A DNA stretch of 64,000 bases from Nemesobacter sp965204665 (GTDB lineage Bacteria > Desulfobacterota_D > UBA1144 > Nemesobacterales > Nemesobacteraceae): positions 434,001 through 498,000 of the forward strand of contig OZ242002.1 in NCBI GenBank assembly GCA_965204665.1, given 5' to 3'. Positions 36,090 through 45,652 of the stretch are shown piece after piece. Within the stretch, counting starts at the first letter, position 1, and each line of letters starts with the position of its first letter. Position numbers and translations under genes: made by a program. Below the pieces are notes generated by a model. The model was not told where the DNA came from. It ran no database searches and saw nothing but the letters and a program-made list of their open reading frames with translations.

Positions 36090-36293
36090 CTAATCTTCCA
36101 GAATGAATGTGATCCTTACGTGCGCCCTGTACTCGGTTATCTCCCCGTTTTCTATGTGAGCATTCATTTTCGTCACTTCAAGACCTGTAAGTCCTCTTAT
36201 GGTCTTATTAGCCCTGTCAAGAGCCTCTCTCACCGCCGCATCCCATGACTCCTCAGACGATCCTATAACTTCCGTTACTCTTGCTACTGCCAT
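36090..36293 (-). CDS. Dodecin
   Basis: 67 residues with the typical start MAVARVTEVIGSSEESWDAA and core GLTGLEVTKMNAHIENGEI. Dodecins form hollow dodecamers that store or buffer flavin (or CoA-type ligands). The residue that usually stacks on flavin (Trp in SEESWDAAV) is present. It sits alone between the dapF homologue and the ccsA-like gene on the same strand. Confidence 0.9.
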   Translation of the reverse strand: MAVARVTEVIGSSEESWDAAVREALDRANKTIRGLTGLEVTKMNAHIENGEITEYRAHVRITFILED

Positions 36294-36391
36294 TTAAGTA
36301 TTCCTCCTGAACTAGATTTCTCAGATATACCGTTCTGTATTATAACGCTATCTCAAGTTCTTTGTAAACATTCCAGATACAAAGCACCCGG

Positions 36392-37195
36392 TTACTCGAA
36401 CCTGTGCTGCCCCGGAAAGAAATACCCGACTGCGAACGTCACAACCACTATGCAGAAACAGCCCACGGCGAAAAGAGCGGCCCTTCTCCCCTTCCATCCG
36501 AGCGAAAGACGTCCGTTTATAAGAAAAGCGTAGAGAATCCAAGTGACCGTCGACCATGTCTCCTTAGCTCCCCATATCCACTCATCGTTCCATATTTCCT
36601 TTGCCAGAATAAAACCCATTACCAAACTTGCCGTCAGAAGCGGAAAACCCAGTAGTAGACTGAGGTGATTTATTCTGTCAAGCATGGTCAGGGATGGAAG
36701 CCTTCCGAGGCGGCTTCCGGTTTTCTTCGCCTTAAGTCTGTTCTCATGGAATATATAGACCGCGCCGGCGATAAAGGATATGGCGAAAAAAGCCTCTCCT
36801 AGAAAAATAGAAAAGACATGTGCCAGTATCCACGGGTTGCTGAGAGTAGGATCGGGAGTGATCATCCCATGGGGAATAATCAGATACGGCACGGTTCCGA
36901 TAAATGCGACGGGAAGCGCAAACGCGCCCAGCACGGGGGTTCTAAACCGCAACTGAGAAGCGAGGTAAACAAGCGCCACAAGCCAAGAGAAAATAAAAAG
37001 AGACCTTGACGCGCTGCCGGCAAGCACTTCTCCACGCACGAGAAAACTCACCAGCAACGCTGTGTGAAGTAAAGACCCCGCGATGCAGAAGTAGATTCCC
37101 GCTCGGGAAATTTTCCTTTTCTGCGACCACAGGTAGGTTCCGTAAAAAAGCGAAGAGACAACATAAGAGGCGGAAATCGCATATATAACCTTCAT
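36392..37195 (-). CDS. CcsA/ResC-like cytochrome c assembly protein
   Basis: 267 residues from ATG 37195 (a TTG at 37234 is less likely). Polytopic membrane protein with the heme-handling motif WGAKETWSTVTW near the C-terminus and conserved His residues in membrane segments (HVFSIFLGEAFFAISF, HLSLLLGFPLLTASL). The size suits a CcsA/HemX-type protein of system II cytochrome c maturation rather than full CcmF. No CcsB partner is in the window; prfA lies just upstream on the same strand. Confidence 0.75.
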   Translation of the reverse strand: MKVIYAISASYVVSSLFYGTYLWSQKRKISRAGIYFCIAGSLLHTALLVSFLVRGEVLAGSASRSLFIFSWLVALVYLASQLRFRTPVLGAFALPVAFIGTVPYLIIPHGMITPDPTLSNPWILAHVFSIFLGEAFFAISFIAGAVYIFHENRLKAKKTGSRLGRLPSLTMLDRINHLSLLLGFPLLTASLVMGFILAKEIWNDEWIWGAKETWSTVTWILYAFLINGRLSLGWKGRRAALFAVGCFCIVVVTFAVGYFFPGQHRFE

Positions 37196-37247
37196 CAGGG
37201 GTAATATTTTATTGCTTCCCCCATTCAAATACAAACTCGAAAATGAG

Positions 37248-38336
37248 TTATCCGGATGATATGTTCTTCAGACTTTCAGCCTGGAAATGTGCTGCCAAGG
37301 GTTCTACAAGAGAGTCTATCTCTCCTTCTAAAACTGTCTCTATCCTGTGAAGCGTAAGTCCTATCCTGTGATCCGTTATCCTTCCTTGGGGAAAATTGTA
37401 GGTTCTTATTTTTTCGCTTCTGTCTCCACTTCCGACTTGATCTTTTCTGGTCCGTGAGATACGGCTTTCGCGCTTGCGCTGCTCAATCTCGTAAAGTTTG
37501 GAGCGGAGCATGGCCATGGCATGAGACCTGTTCTTCTGTTGTGAGCGGTCATCCTGGCACTGGACCACAATCCCCGTCGGTATGTGCGTTATTCTTATGG
37601 CCGAGTCCGTTTTGTTCACATGCTGTCCGCCGGGTCCAGAGGACCTGTAGGTGTCCACCTTGAGTTCCTTCTCTTCTATATGCAGGTCGATCTCGTCCGC
37701 TTCAGGAAGTACCGCCACTGTAGCGGTGGAGGTATGTATTCTGCCTCCGGCCTCCGTTGAAGGAATCCTCTGGACCCTGTGAACCCCGCTTTCGTACTGT
37801 AGTTTGCCGTAGACGTCCCGCCCCTTGATTTTCGCCACAAGTTCCTTGACCCCTCCGATTCCAGTCTCGTTCACAGTTATCATCTCAATCTTCCAGCGGC
37901 GGTTTTCGCAATATCTCGTATACATTCGAAAAAGGTCCGCAGCAAACAACGCCGCCTCGTCTCCCCCGGCTCCGGCCCGTATTTCAAGGAAAACATTTTT
38001 TCCTATGTTCGGGTCCTTTGGAAGAAGAAGTTCCTTGAGTTTCTCTTCAAGAGTTCTTTTTTCTTCTGAAAGAGCATTGATCTCCTCCCGCGCCAGAGGC
38101 GCGAGATCCGAATCTTGAAGCAGCTCGTAGTTTTCCTCAATGTCCTTGACGACATCCTTGATACGCCTGTATACGGATACCAAGTCTTCAAGCTCGGAGC
38201 GTTCCTTGAAATACTCTATTCTCTGCTTTGAAGAAATACCGGGGTCGGCGAGATTGCTGTCAAGCGCGGTGAACCTGCGCTCAATCTTCTCGAGTTTTGC
38301 CGATAAGGCGCTGTCTTCCGTGGTGTTTACCTGCAT
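37248..38336 (-). CDS. prfA: Peptide chain release factor 1
   Basis: 362 residues. The PCRF domain is followed by the GGQ loop (SSGPGGQHVNKTDSAIRITH) that triggers peptide release. The codon-recognition region has the RF1-type pattern in SGVHRVQRIPSTEAGGRIHT (a PxT-like PST). RAGAGGDEAALFAADL is also diagnostic. It recognises UAA and UAG. No prmC follows; the downstream neighbour is the ccsA-like gene. Confidence 0.95.
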   Translation of the reverse strand: MQVNTTEDSALSAKLEKIERRFTALDSNLADPGISSKQRIEYFKERSELEDLVSVYRRIKDVVKDIEENYELLQDSDLAPLAREEINALSEEKRTLEEKLKELLLPKDPNIGKNVFLEIRAGAGGDEAALFAADLFRMYTRYCENRRWKIEMITVNETGIGGVKELVAKIKGRDVYGKLQYESGVHRVQRIPSTEAGGRIHTSTATVAVLPEADEIDLHIEEKELKVDTYRSSGPGGQHVNKTDSAIRITHIPTGIVVQCQDDRSQQKNRSHAMAMLRSKLYEIEQRKRESRISRTRKDQVGSGDRSEKIRTYNFPQGRITDHRIGLTLHRIETVLEGEIDSLVEPLAAHFQAESLKNISSG

Positions 38337-38395
38337 GGTACAAGATTATACGTAAAACAGCAGGATTTTTTTAAGAGACGACTCCGCTGTCCGCA

Positions 38396-38450
38396 AGTAA
38401 CCGTTCGGTCAAGGTGTGATGGATGAGCGTTTTCAGCGGTTGAGAATTCC
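38396..38450 (-). pseudogene. DruA-like 3' tail, left side of cassette IV
   Basis: The first 55 bp match the 3' end of the cassette I DruA-like pseudogene (CCGTTCGGTCAAGG, then GATGAGCG and TTTTCAGC). The remaining DNA up to 38768 is not recognisable and holds no gene. Confidence 0.5.
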
Positions 38451-38768
38451 ATTGTGATGGGTGGGTATATGATCGCATGTTTGCCGCTGTTTCAGTTCAT
38501 ATCGAAGCAGTTTGAAAGTCGGACCTTTTGATTCTGACTGAATCCAGTACCGGGTATCAAGGAATATCCGGCCTTTGGACATAATAATCCATTCTTAAGC
38601 ACTCGGTCAAAAGGTGATAAGTGGACTCGTTGTCTTGGAATACTCCAGCACATAGAAACCGACAACTTTTTTTATGTGAGGGCCGGTAATCTCTGACAAC
38701 GCTCTAACCCGTGCCGGTGTCGGACTCACATCTACTGAAGAAAACCGGTCTCCAAGAATCGCTGCAAT

Positions 38769-38797
38769 GTAAAACCTCAGAATATCTTCACAGTCTC
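38769..38797 (-). repeat. Solo IS1182-type end
   Basis: Matches the outer end of IS copies B and C (AAAACCTCAGAATATC then TTCACAGTCTCA) without any IS body. The cassette IV -35 follows 8 bp later, the same spacing as in cassette II. Confidence 0.65.
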
Positions 38798-38805
38798 ATC
38801 TGTCC

Positions 38806-38832
38806 TTGACTTAGGTAGGGGGGGGGTAGAAT
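38806..38832 (+). promoter_or_regulatory. G9-tract promoter of cassette IV
   Basis: TTGACT 38806-38811, 15-bp spacer with G9 at 38818-38826, TAGAAT 38827-38832. Confidence 0.8.
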
Positions 38833-38885
38833 CAAAGATGTGAAAGACCCTACTAAAATCCCACATTGTCAAAGGAGGTTGTGTT

Positions 38886-40199
38886 ATGAAGTTACGTAAT
38901 TTCTTAGTTTTGTTGTTTCTGCTCGGCGGAGCGGTTTTCCTTGCTGCCTGTGAAGGGGATATGGGGCCGGCAGGCCCGAAGGGGGAAACAGGTCCGGCAG
39001 GTAAAGACGGGGCGAAAGGAGATAAGGGGGATAAAGGAGACTCGGGAACACAGGGAGCGGCGGGCCCGCAGGGAGATCAGGGAAAATCCTTCGGTGACCC
39101 CAGATGCGACGTGAGCAACGGTATAAATGCTCTGCCCGGTGTCGACAATGATATCACGGGGACTGCGGATGACGATGTCATATGCGGAAATCAGTACGTT
39201 AACACGATTACCGGCGGAGCTGGAGATGATACTGTTTACGGTGGTGCCGGAAACGACACGCTAACCGGCGGCACCGGTACGGATACGATATACGGTGAAG
39301 ATGGAGATGACAATCTTGAGGCTCAGGTTTCAGGTACCGATACGGAAACTACCGATGACATCCTCCATGGCGGAAATGGAGAGGATGTACTCTGGGCCAA
39401 TAACGGCAATAATACCCTGCATGGCGGAGACGGCATTGATTACATCCGGGGAATGGGCGGCGATGATACGGTCAACGGCGATGCGGGGCGGGACATTCTC
39501 CATGGCGGCGAAGGCAATGATACGCTCAACGGTGGAGACGGGGCAGATATATTTTATCTCGTTAACAGTAAAGGCAACGACACCTTTAACGGCGGCCCCC
39601 CGATAGGAACTGCTGTCAGGAATGGTCGGCAAACTGGTGATGCTATAATCCTCGAGAGCCTTTTTACTGATAGTTCCCGCAACGGAATACAGGCCGTGAA
39701 GGATGGTTTTATCCGTTCCGCACAAAATAATACAGCTGGAACCGTTGATCTTGCCGCGGGGACTTTTGACGCCGGTGGTCATGGAGGAGGATCGATTACA
39801 TTTACAGGTATTGAGAACCTTTTCGGTGGATACGGAAATGATACTCTTAACGGAGACAACCTGGGAAATTATTTAGACGGGTTGCCCGGGAACGATACCC
39901 TTGACGGAAGAGGCGGAAATGATCTGATCGACGGACAAGCCGGTGCCGATACTCTTACGGGCGGTGCCGGTGCCGACACCTTTCAAATCAGGTACGCGCA
40001 CAAAAGCAACAAGGATAATATTAAAGACTTTAACGCCTCTCAGAACGATATACTTCAGTTCAAAGGTTTTCCAAACGGGTCTACGGTGACAGGGTCGGGT
40101 CGCACGATCACTATAGGATCAGACAATTTATTTGATGTGCAGGATGACGCCGCAGGAAATTCAATCCGTACGTCAACCCTATATAAATTCGTGGACTGA
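38886..40199 (+). CDS. Collagen-like/RTX repeat lipoprotein (cassette IV)
   Basis: 437 residues; ATG 38886 follows AAAGGAGG. The signal peptide differs slightly (LVLLFLLGGAVFLAAC, lipobox Cys22). Fifteen Gly-X-Y triplets (GPAGPKGETGPAGKDG) precede CDVSNGINALPGV and VICGNQY. A long first RTX block (GGAGDDTVYGGAGNDTLTGG) is followed by a middle of about 85 residues and a second block (GYGNDTLNGDN, GGAGADTF). The end is IKDFNASQNDILQFKGF and KFVD. The first linker is almost identical to that of cassette V. It lies between prfA and the zap genes. Confidence 0.87.
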   Translation: MKLRNFLVLLFLLGGAVFLAACEGDMGPAGPKGETGPAGKDGAKGDKGDKGDSGTQGAAGPQGDQGKSFGDPRCDVSNGINALPGVDNDITGTADDDVICGNQYVNTITGGAGDDTVYGGAGNDTLTGGTGTDTIYGEDGDDNLEAQVSGTDTETTDDILHGGNGEDVLWANNGNNTLHGGDGIDYIRGMGGDDTVNGDAGRDILHGGEGNDTLNGGDGADIFYLVNSKGNDTFNGGPPIGTAVRNGRQTGDAIILESLFTDSSRNGIQAVKDGFIRSAQNNTAGTVDLAAGTFDAGGHGGGSITFTGIENLFGGYGNDTLNGDNLGNYLDGLPGNDTLDGRGGNDLIDGQAGADTLTGGAGADTFQIRYAHKSNKDNIKDFNASQNDILQFKGFPNGSTVTGSGRTITIGSDNLFDVQDDAAGNSIRTSTLYKFVD

Positions 40200-40268
40200 G
40201 TTCAATCGGTTCCGGTGAAGTTGTTTCCCCGAAAGGAACAACTTATATTCAGTAAGTTCCGTTCGGAA

Positions 40269-40294
40269 AATCCGGGTCTCAAGAAATTGAGGCC
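40269..40294 (+). terminator. Intrinsic terminator of cassette IV
   Basis: AATCCGGGTCTC pairs with GAGGCCCGGATT around AAGAAATT; a short T-rich tail follows. It contains paired base changes compared with cassettes I and II. Confidence 0.8.
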
Positions 40295-40299
40295 CGGAT

Positions 40300-40781
40300 T
40301 TTATTTCTGCAGTGAAATGTTTGAGGAAAAGCATAGAGCTCTACTTTTGCAATACATGAAGAGTTATCACAAGCCTGTGCTGTTTGGATAATCATCATGA
40401 CCAAGGAGAGGCATTTACGCTGTTCGATGAGAAAGATGATCACGTATATTATATGGCGCGAACAAATTTTTCTCACTTCCTCCGAGAAGATCGGAAAAAC
40501 TCGCAAAACCTGTACAGTAGATGCAGGCTGTTCTACACGTCAAGATTACGCCGGCAGACCCAGTTTCCTTGCCGAGGCTTCTTATCCCGAGTCCGAATCA
40601 CGATCTGAACATCCCGAAACCACACTACCAACCGACAGTTGCAAAGTCTCCATCACGACAACTTAATGTTCCCGATGTCTCACCAAAATTGGATACCGGG
40701 ATTAATTTGAGCGTGGAGGTGAGTTTTCGGCTGAAAACGACACTTGCAATAATAACTTTCCAAGATAAACTTATACTTGCT
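40300..40781. other. Gene-free cassette IV right flank
   Basis: Several open frames exist but none resembles a protein family. About 27 bp at 40707-40733 recur inverted at 54444-54470 on the left flank of cassette VI, so part of this DNA belongs to the repeated cassette flanks. Confidence 0.4.
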
Positions 40782-40991
40782 ATGGAATCATTGGAAATTC
40801 TTGAGAGAAAGATCAGAGAGTTTGCCGATAAAAACGCCCTGATTACAGAAGAGCGCTCTAGGCTTGTCGAAGAGGTTGAAATACTCAAAAAGACCGTCAG
40901 AACACTTGAAGAGGAAAAACAACAGTTAAAAACTCGTGTTGATAACATAATAAGCGTAATCGAACAACATCTCGGCCAAAAACCGGCATGA
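40782..40991 (+). CDS. ZapB-like coiled-coil protein
   Basis: 69 residues from ATG 40782. It is almost wholly one heptad-rich helix (LEILERKIREFADKNALI, EEVEILKKTVRTLEEEKQ, TRVDNIISVIEQHL). Size and place resemble ZapB or the small coiled-coil genes next to zapA, which help arrange the FtsZ ring through ZapA. It overlaps the zapA start by 4 nt (ATGA). The frame upstream of 40782 is open but lies in cassette flank DNA. Confidence 0.65.
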   Translation: MESLEILERKIREFADKNALITEERSRLVEEVEILKKTVRTLEEEKQQLKTRVDNIISVIEQHLGQKPA

Positions 40992-41341
40992 AAAACAGAG
41001 TGAATGTGGTTTTTCTCGGCAAAGAGTATTCTATCGTCACGGATGCCGACAAAGAGTATGTTGTGAAAATAGTGGATTACCTTGAACAGAAATTCAATAA
41101 AACGGTGGCGGTGGGAACACCGATAACAATTTCCACTCCCGTTCTTCTGACATCTCTTGAGATCGTTGATGATTTCTTCGCACTGCAGAGGAAATTTGAT
41201 GAATTCAAGAGAAACACCGAAAACAAGACTGAAGAACTGGTCAAGTTGCTCGAATCATCCGGAGACAGCACGCCCAAGAAGTTCATCCTCACTGAAGAAA
41301 TTGGGCAGGACCCTTTCAGTTCAAGAGGAAAAAGTTACTGA
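40988..41341 (+). CDS. zapA: Cell division protein ZapA
   Basis: 117 residues. The N-terminal globular part (RVNVVFLGKEYSIVTDADKE, YVVKIVDYLEQKFN) matches ZapA, which binds FtsZ and bundles protofilaments. A coiled coil follows (LEIVDDFFALQRKFDEFKRN). The C-terminal tail of about 30 residues is longer than in most ZapA. It is coupled with the ZapB-like gene upstream; the 5-FCL gene follows, as in many bacteria. Confidence 0.82.
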   Translation: MKNRVNVVFLGKEYSIVTDADKEYVVKIVDYLEQKFNKTVAVGTPITISTPVLLTSLEIVDDFFALQRKFDEFKRNTENKTEELVKLLESSGDSTPKKFILTEEIGQDPFSSRGKSY

Positions 41342-41390
41342 CTCCGACGAAAGTTACGCCTCATCAGCAGGCAGTTCTCCAAATTATGAC

Positions 41391-41972
41391 TTGGAGAGAT
41401 CAGTCTTTGAAAAGGAAGAGCTGAGAAAACGCCTTCTTACGAGAAGAACAGAACTTTCTCAATCCGACCGGCGGACGAAATCAGCACTCATTCTTGATGC
41501 GCTTTTAAGGGCAGATGCCTTTGCCGATTCATCAAATGTCGCCGCATATTTACCCGTAAACGGAGAAGTCGACACTCTCGGAATATTCCGCAAATGTCTT
41601 GAGATGGGGAAAAAAGTCTTTTTCCCGAAAATAATGGGGGGCGATATGGTTTTTCTGAGAACGCGGGACCTCGGAGAACTTATCCCGGGACCGTTCAACA
41701 TCCCCGAACCTCCTGCAGACTCAGAAAAGGCGGACCGTATAGACCTTGCGTTGGTGCCTGGACTGGTTTTTGATCTCTGCGGAAACAGAATTGGATACGG
41801 AAAAGGATTTTACGACATATTTCTAAAGAACTTTCCCAGGCAATCATCTTTCGGGCTCGCCTACAGATTCCAAGTGCTCGGAAGGATTCCGACGCTCAAT
41901 ACCGATATGAAAATGGGATATATAGTCACCGAAGAGGGAACCATAAACTGCCTTGGAAAACAAGGAGACTGA
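41391..41972 (+). CDS. 5-formyltetrahydrofolate cyclo-ligase
   Basis: About 193 residues if translation starts at TTG 41391; no ATG or clear ribosome site is available, and the frame is open back into zapA. Family motifs include EELRKRLLTRRTEL at the start, VAAYLPVNGEVDT, and the ATP/folate-site LALVPGLVFD and RIGYGKGFYD. It converts 5-formyl-THF to 5,10-methenyl-THF. The zapA-fcl neighbourhood is widespread in bacteria. It ends 2 bp before rny. Confidence 0.85.
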   Translation: MERSVFEKEELRKRLLTRRTELSQSDRRTKSALILDALLRADAFADSSNVAAYLPVNGEVDTLGIFRKCLEMGKKVFFPKIMGGDMVFLRTRDLGELIPGPFNIPEPPADSEKADRIDLALVPGLVFDLCGNRIGYGKGFYDIFLKNFPRQSSFGLAYRFQVLGRIPTLNTDMKMGYIVTEEGTINCLGKQGD

Positions 41973-41974
41973 AA

Positions 41975-43513
41975 ATGCAAGAACTGCAACCGATACTACT
42001 GTTTTTGATGCTGTTTGCGCTGGGATTCGTCACCCATGTGTTGTACAGGAAGATTATGGACGGGAAAACAATCTCAAAAAGCGAGAAGAAATCCCGTTTC
42101 ATAATTGAAGAAGCGGAAAAAGAAGCTGCGGAGATAAGAACTAGGGCGGACAACAGAGCGAAAAAGTTGATAAAGGATAAAAACTCCAAACTGCAGAAAA
42201 TGATCAGCGACAAACGCAGAGAAATTTCTTTTACCGAGAAAAAACTCACCGCAAAGGAGCAAAGTCTAGACAAAAAACTTGAGGATGCGGAGAAAATGGA
42301 GGCTGAGGTCGAAAGAAAGAATTCCGCCGCGGAGGAAAAACAGAAGGCTCTTGACGAAAAAATGGAGGAGATAAAGGAAAGAATAGAGGAAGTGTCCGAG
42401 TTTAGCCGTGAGGAAGCAAAGGCGGAACTTGTAAATCTTGTCGAGGATGAAGCAAAACATGAAGCGGCGAAAAAACTCAAACATATAGAAGAAGAATGCG
42501 CTGCGCATGCCGAACAGAAGGCAAAAAACATCATATCTCTTGCCATTCAGCGATATTCCGGAACTTATACAAGCGAAAAAACCGTTTCGGTAGTGAATCT
42601 TCCAAGCGACGACGTAAAGGGAAGAATAATCGGACGTGAAGGACGAAATATCAGGTCTATAGAACTTCGCACCGGAGTTGACATCATAATCGACGATACA
42701 CCTGAGACAGTCGTACTCTCCTGCTTCAACCCGATCAGAAGGGAAATTGCGAAAATCTCGCTTGAGAGACTGATAGATGACGGCAGAATTCATCCGGCGA
42801 GGGTTGAAGAAGTGGTTACCGAAGTTGAAAAGGAAATGGAACAGGAAATAAAAAAAGAGGGTGAAAAGGCACTTTTCGACCTCGGTATAGGTGGCATGCA
42901 TCCAGATCTGATAAACAAACTCGGGATGCTCAAGTACAGAACCAGTTACTCGCAGAACGTGCTTAACCATTCAATAGAGGTCGGATTTATCTGCGGAATT
43001 CTGGCCTCTGAAGTCGGCTACAACGAAAAACTCGCAAAAAGAGCCGGATTGCTCCACGATATAGGGAAGGCGGTCGACCATGAGGTTGAAGGGTCACATG
43101 TGGATATAGGAGCCAATATCGTAAAGAAATACGGAGAGCCACCTGAAATTGTCGATGCGCTTGAAAAAACCCACGACCCACACCCTCAAGGGATACTACC
43201 TCTGCTTGTTCAGGCCGCAGATGCCATCTCAGCAGCAAGACCTGGAGCAAGACGTGAAACCTACGAAAACTACGTGAAGAGAATTGAGAGCATAGAAAGT
43301 ATTGCAGGTTCCTTTCCGGGAGTAGCGAGATGCTACGCCATCCAGGCAGGAAGAGAGGTAAGGGTAATAGTGGAAAGCGGGCAGGTAAGCGACGAGCAGG
43401 GAGCGCTTCTTTCCCATGAGATAGCTAAGAAGATAGAAAAAGAGGTCGTTTATCCGGGCCAGATAAAAATTATGGTGATAAGGGAAAGCAGAGCTACGGC
43501 CTACGCTTCCTGA
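41975..43513 (+). CDS. rny: Ribonuclease Y
   Basis: 512 residues. An N-terminal transmembrane helix (LLFLMLFALGFVTHVLY) anchors it to the inner membrane. A long charged coiled coil follows (about residues 40-190), then a KH domain (KGRIIGREGRNIRSIE) and an HD domain (NVLNHSIEVGF, then GLLHDIGKAVDHE and GSHVDIGANIVKKYGE). It starts bulk mRNA decay in many bacteria. It is the last gene of the zapB-zapA-fcl-rny group. Confidence 0.95.
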   Translation: MQELQPILLFLMLFALGFVTHVLYRKIMDGKTISKSEKKSRFIIEEAEKEAAEIRTRADNRAKKLIKDKNSKLQKMISDKRREISFTEKKLTAKEQSLDKKLEDAEKMEAEVERKNSAAEEKQKALDEKMEEIKERIEEVSEFSREEAKAELVNLVEDEAKHEAAKKLKHIEEECAAHAEQKAKNIISLAIQRYSGTYTSEKTVSVVNLPSDDVKGRIIGREGRNIRSIELRTGVDIIIDDTPETVVLSCFNPIRREIAKISLERLIDDGRIHPARVEEVVTEVEKEMEQEIKKEGEKALFDLGIGGMHPDLINKLGMLKYRTSYSQNVLNHSIEVGFICGILASEVGYNEKLAKRAGLLHDIGKAVDHEVEGSHVDIGANIVKKYGEPPEIVDALEKTHDPHPQGILPLLVQAADAISAARPGARRETYENYVKRIESIESIAGSFPGVARCYAIQAGREVRVIVESGQVSDEQGALLSHEIAKKIEKEVVYPGQIKIMVIRESRATAYAS

Positions 43514-43610
43514 AATCTTGAAATAGAACCGCGGGGTTTGTGGTATATTAGACCAAATTTAAAAGGCATCTGCCCTGCGTTTGAAAATCCGAAAAGAGAA
43601 GGAGAATTTA

Positions 43611-44066
43611 ATGCCGGAGAAAGTAATAAACGAAAAGGCTCAGAAAACGCTTGAGCGGTTCAACGGGGAAGCGCTTGACTTCATGCTTGAGAACCAGAAC
43701 AGAATAACTTGCGCGATCGTTTACGCATTGTCTCATCTGAACCAGCCGCTCATAGCCGGATACCAGCGTTATTTTAACTTGAATGTGACCCAGAAATACG
43801 ATTCAAAGGCTGTATTCGCTCATAACCCGGACCTTCCGGATTTTCTATGCGCTTATTTCATTCTGGAAAGAAATCCCGATAAAGCCGACAACAGGCAAAT
43901 CATTGAAGATTCAAAGATATATGTCAACAACTTCCTTGAATTCAATATGGAAATACTCTCCGGGATCTCCTGTTTCGCTTTCGATATAAAAAGCGGCGAA
44001 GTGATTGAAAGAACTGACAGAGGGAACAAAGAAAGTCTGGAGGCTATGGAATTTCTCAATATTTAG
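43611..44066 (+). CDS. Hypothetical protein
   Basis: 151 residues from ATG 43611, chosen because AAGGAGAATTTA lies just before it. It appears soluble and mostly helical (EKAQKTLERFNGEALDFML, CAIVYALSHLNQPLIAGYQR), followed by NLNVTQKYDSKAVFAHNPD. No membrane segment or known motif. It is the last intact gene before IS copy C and cassette V. Confidence 0.6.
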   Translation: MPEKVINEKAQKTLERFNGEALDFMLENQNRITCAIVYALSHLNQPLIAGYQRYFNLNVTQKYDSKAVFAHNPDLPDFLCAYFILERNPDKADNRQIIEDSKIYVNNFLEFNMEILSGISCFAFDIKSGEVIERTDRGNKESLEAMEFLNI

Positions 44067-44258
44067 CCCAAGTTTACCATAGCAAAAAAATAATCGCTAA
44101 ATATCAGTGAGTTAGGTGCCGTAAAAAAATCGTGCGGCGCTATATTTTGTCACGGGAACTATTTTACTGCGTCGCATCAGGTGGAGTGGTAGTTGCCCTT
44201 TCGGGTTCTGGTACGGAGAATGAATATGGAAAGGAAAAATAAACGCGGAAAAACTATT

Positions 44259-45558
44259 GAGACTGTGAGAGTATCAATAGAAAGATCGTTAAAAATAAAC
44301 CGACTGTCAGGAATGCATCTGTTTTTCTGAAGGAACAGGTTGAAAATCTTCAGGATCAGGTTCGACACCTCGAATCCGGTGTCATAATGTTGAATCAGGG
44401 GCTTTTCCACCCCTGTTTCACGCCGTCTGCGGACTGTGAACTCTCCTTCCCGCGCAGTACTCCCTGAATTTCTCCACCCCCGGGATGTTCAAAACCCGGG
44501 TCAAGTTGTAGGTCAGCGTCATCAGACTGAACTCGCCCCTGCACTTCTCAAAACCCCGTATCGGAAACTGATGAAATCCGTTTCCAACCTTCAATGTCCC
44601 GAACAGATGTCCCCCCCCCTGCTTCCTGAGCAGCCCCACGTCTTCGTCCACCGTCGATACCTGAGTGTCACCGCTTCTCTCCATGCGGTCCTCAGTCTCC
44701 CGATTCTCCTTCCGACACTTCTTCAACTTCTCCATCTTCTCCCTCAACACCTTGTCGTTGCCCGTATCCTGTCTTCCCGCCTTCTCATCAGCGGCGTCGG
44801 ACTCTTCAAGTTCCCGCTGATACTCTTCTGTCCTGCTCTCTATATTCTCCAATTCCCTGTCTATATACCCTCCGGTACGTATGCCTGCCCTGCTCGCGTC
44901 CGCAGAGAAGAAAAAGAACCGTCGACCGCCGCCTCATCCCCGCCGAACAGGGATAACTCGCTGCACAGCGGAACAAAATCCCTGTTGACATTCCGCAGTT
45001 GCGCCGCATGGTTCCTGCGGAAATCAGCAATGCTCCTGCAGGAAGGCCGCATCACTTCAAGATTCCTTCCGGTCTCTGCTTCAAGTTTGCGGCTGCTGCG
45101 TATGCCGTTCTGATATCCATAGAGATAAAGCTTCAGCATGGCCCACGGATTATATGGAGGCTGCCCTGCTGTGGTGCCGGCCTCTGTATGCTTGAATCCC
45201 ATGGAAGCCGGATCAAGAGTGTCGACATAGGCATCAAGCGCCCGAACCCGGTGGTTCTCTCCCGCATAGTCCTCCACTCTCTCGGGCAGAAGCAGTGTTT
45301 GTCCTCGGTCAAGTGCGGGTTTGTATCGGCGTAGGTTCATTGCGTATTCCACCTCGGTATCGAGAATGGTGTAATTGTACCTCGGGAAAGAAGTGCTGCC
45401 GACTCCTGACTGCCTTTAATGGGCGCAAAGATAATTATGCCGCTTCAGATAGTATCGGCCGAGGGGTGAAGGATAGAGACAAATCAGATTCTGTAAAAAC
45501 ATCTCTGTTCCGAGATCTACACTTAAGAATGCAGAACCTCAGAATATCTTCACAGCCT
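44259..45558 (-). mobile_element. IS1182-type copy C, internally deleted
   Basis: About 1.3 kb with the family ends: GAGACTGTGAGAGTAT at 44259-44274 and a diverged complement ending near 45558. Roughly 560 bp of the transposase middle, including part of the catalytic core, is missing; the junction carries a C9 run (44611-44619). It lies immediately upstream of cassette V. Confidence 0.7.
44418..45340 (-). pseudogene. IS1182-family transposase, internally deleted (copy C)
   Basis: Starts at 45340 with MNLRRYKPALDRGQ. Unlike copies A and B it keeps the native frame through MLKLYLYGYQNGIRSSRKLE. A frameshift occurs near 44905, then the reading goes from LLRKQGGG straight to HLFGTLKVGNGF, showing the internal deletion. 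It ends at 44418 with the same C-terminus as copy A. Confidence 0.75.
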
Positions 45559-45582
45559 TAACTAACTCTTCAAAAAGAGTGC

Positions 45583-45609
45583 TTGACTTCATATGGGGGG
45601 GGGTAGAAT
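45583..45609 (+). promoter_or_regulatory. G9-tract promoter of cassette V
   Basis: TTGACT 45583-45588, 15-bp spacer with G9 at 45595-45603, TAGAAT 45604-45609. The spacer bases before the G run (TCATAT) differ from the other copies, but its length is the same. Confidence 0.8.
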
Positions 45610-45652
45610 TGGATTTGTATTGCCGTAGAGGCATATCTTAGGAGGTTCTGTT

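Noticed and set aside
40397..40666. 89-codon open frame after cassette IV
   Set aside because: Composition and lack of any motif suggest chance; another frame overlaps it throughout.
44611..44619. C9 in IS copy C as another switchable promoter
   Set aside because: No -35/-10 pair brackets it on either strand.
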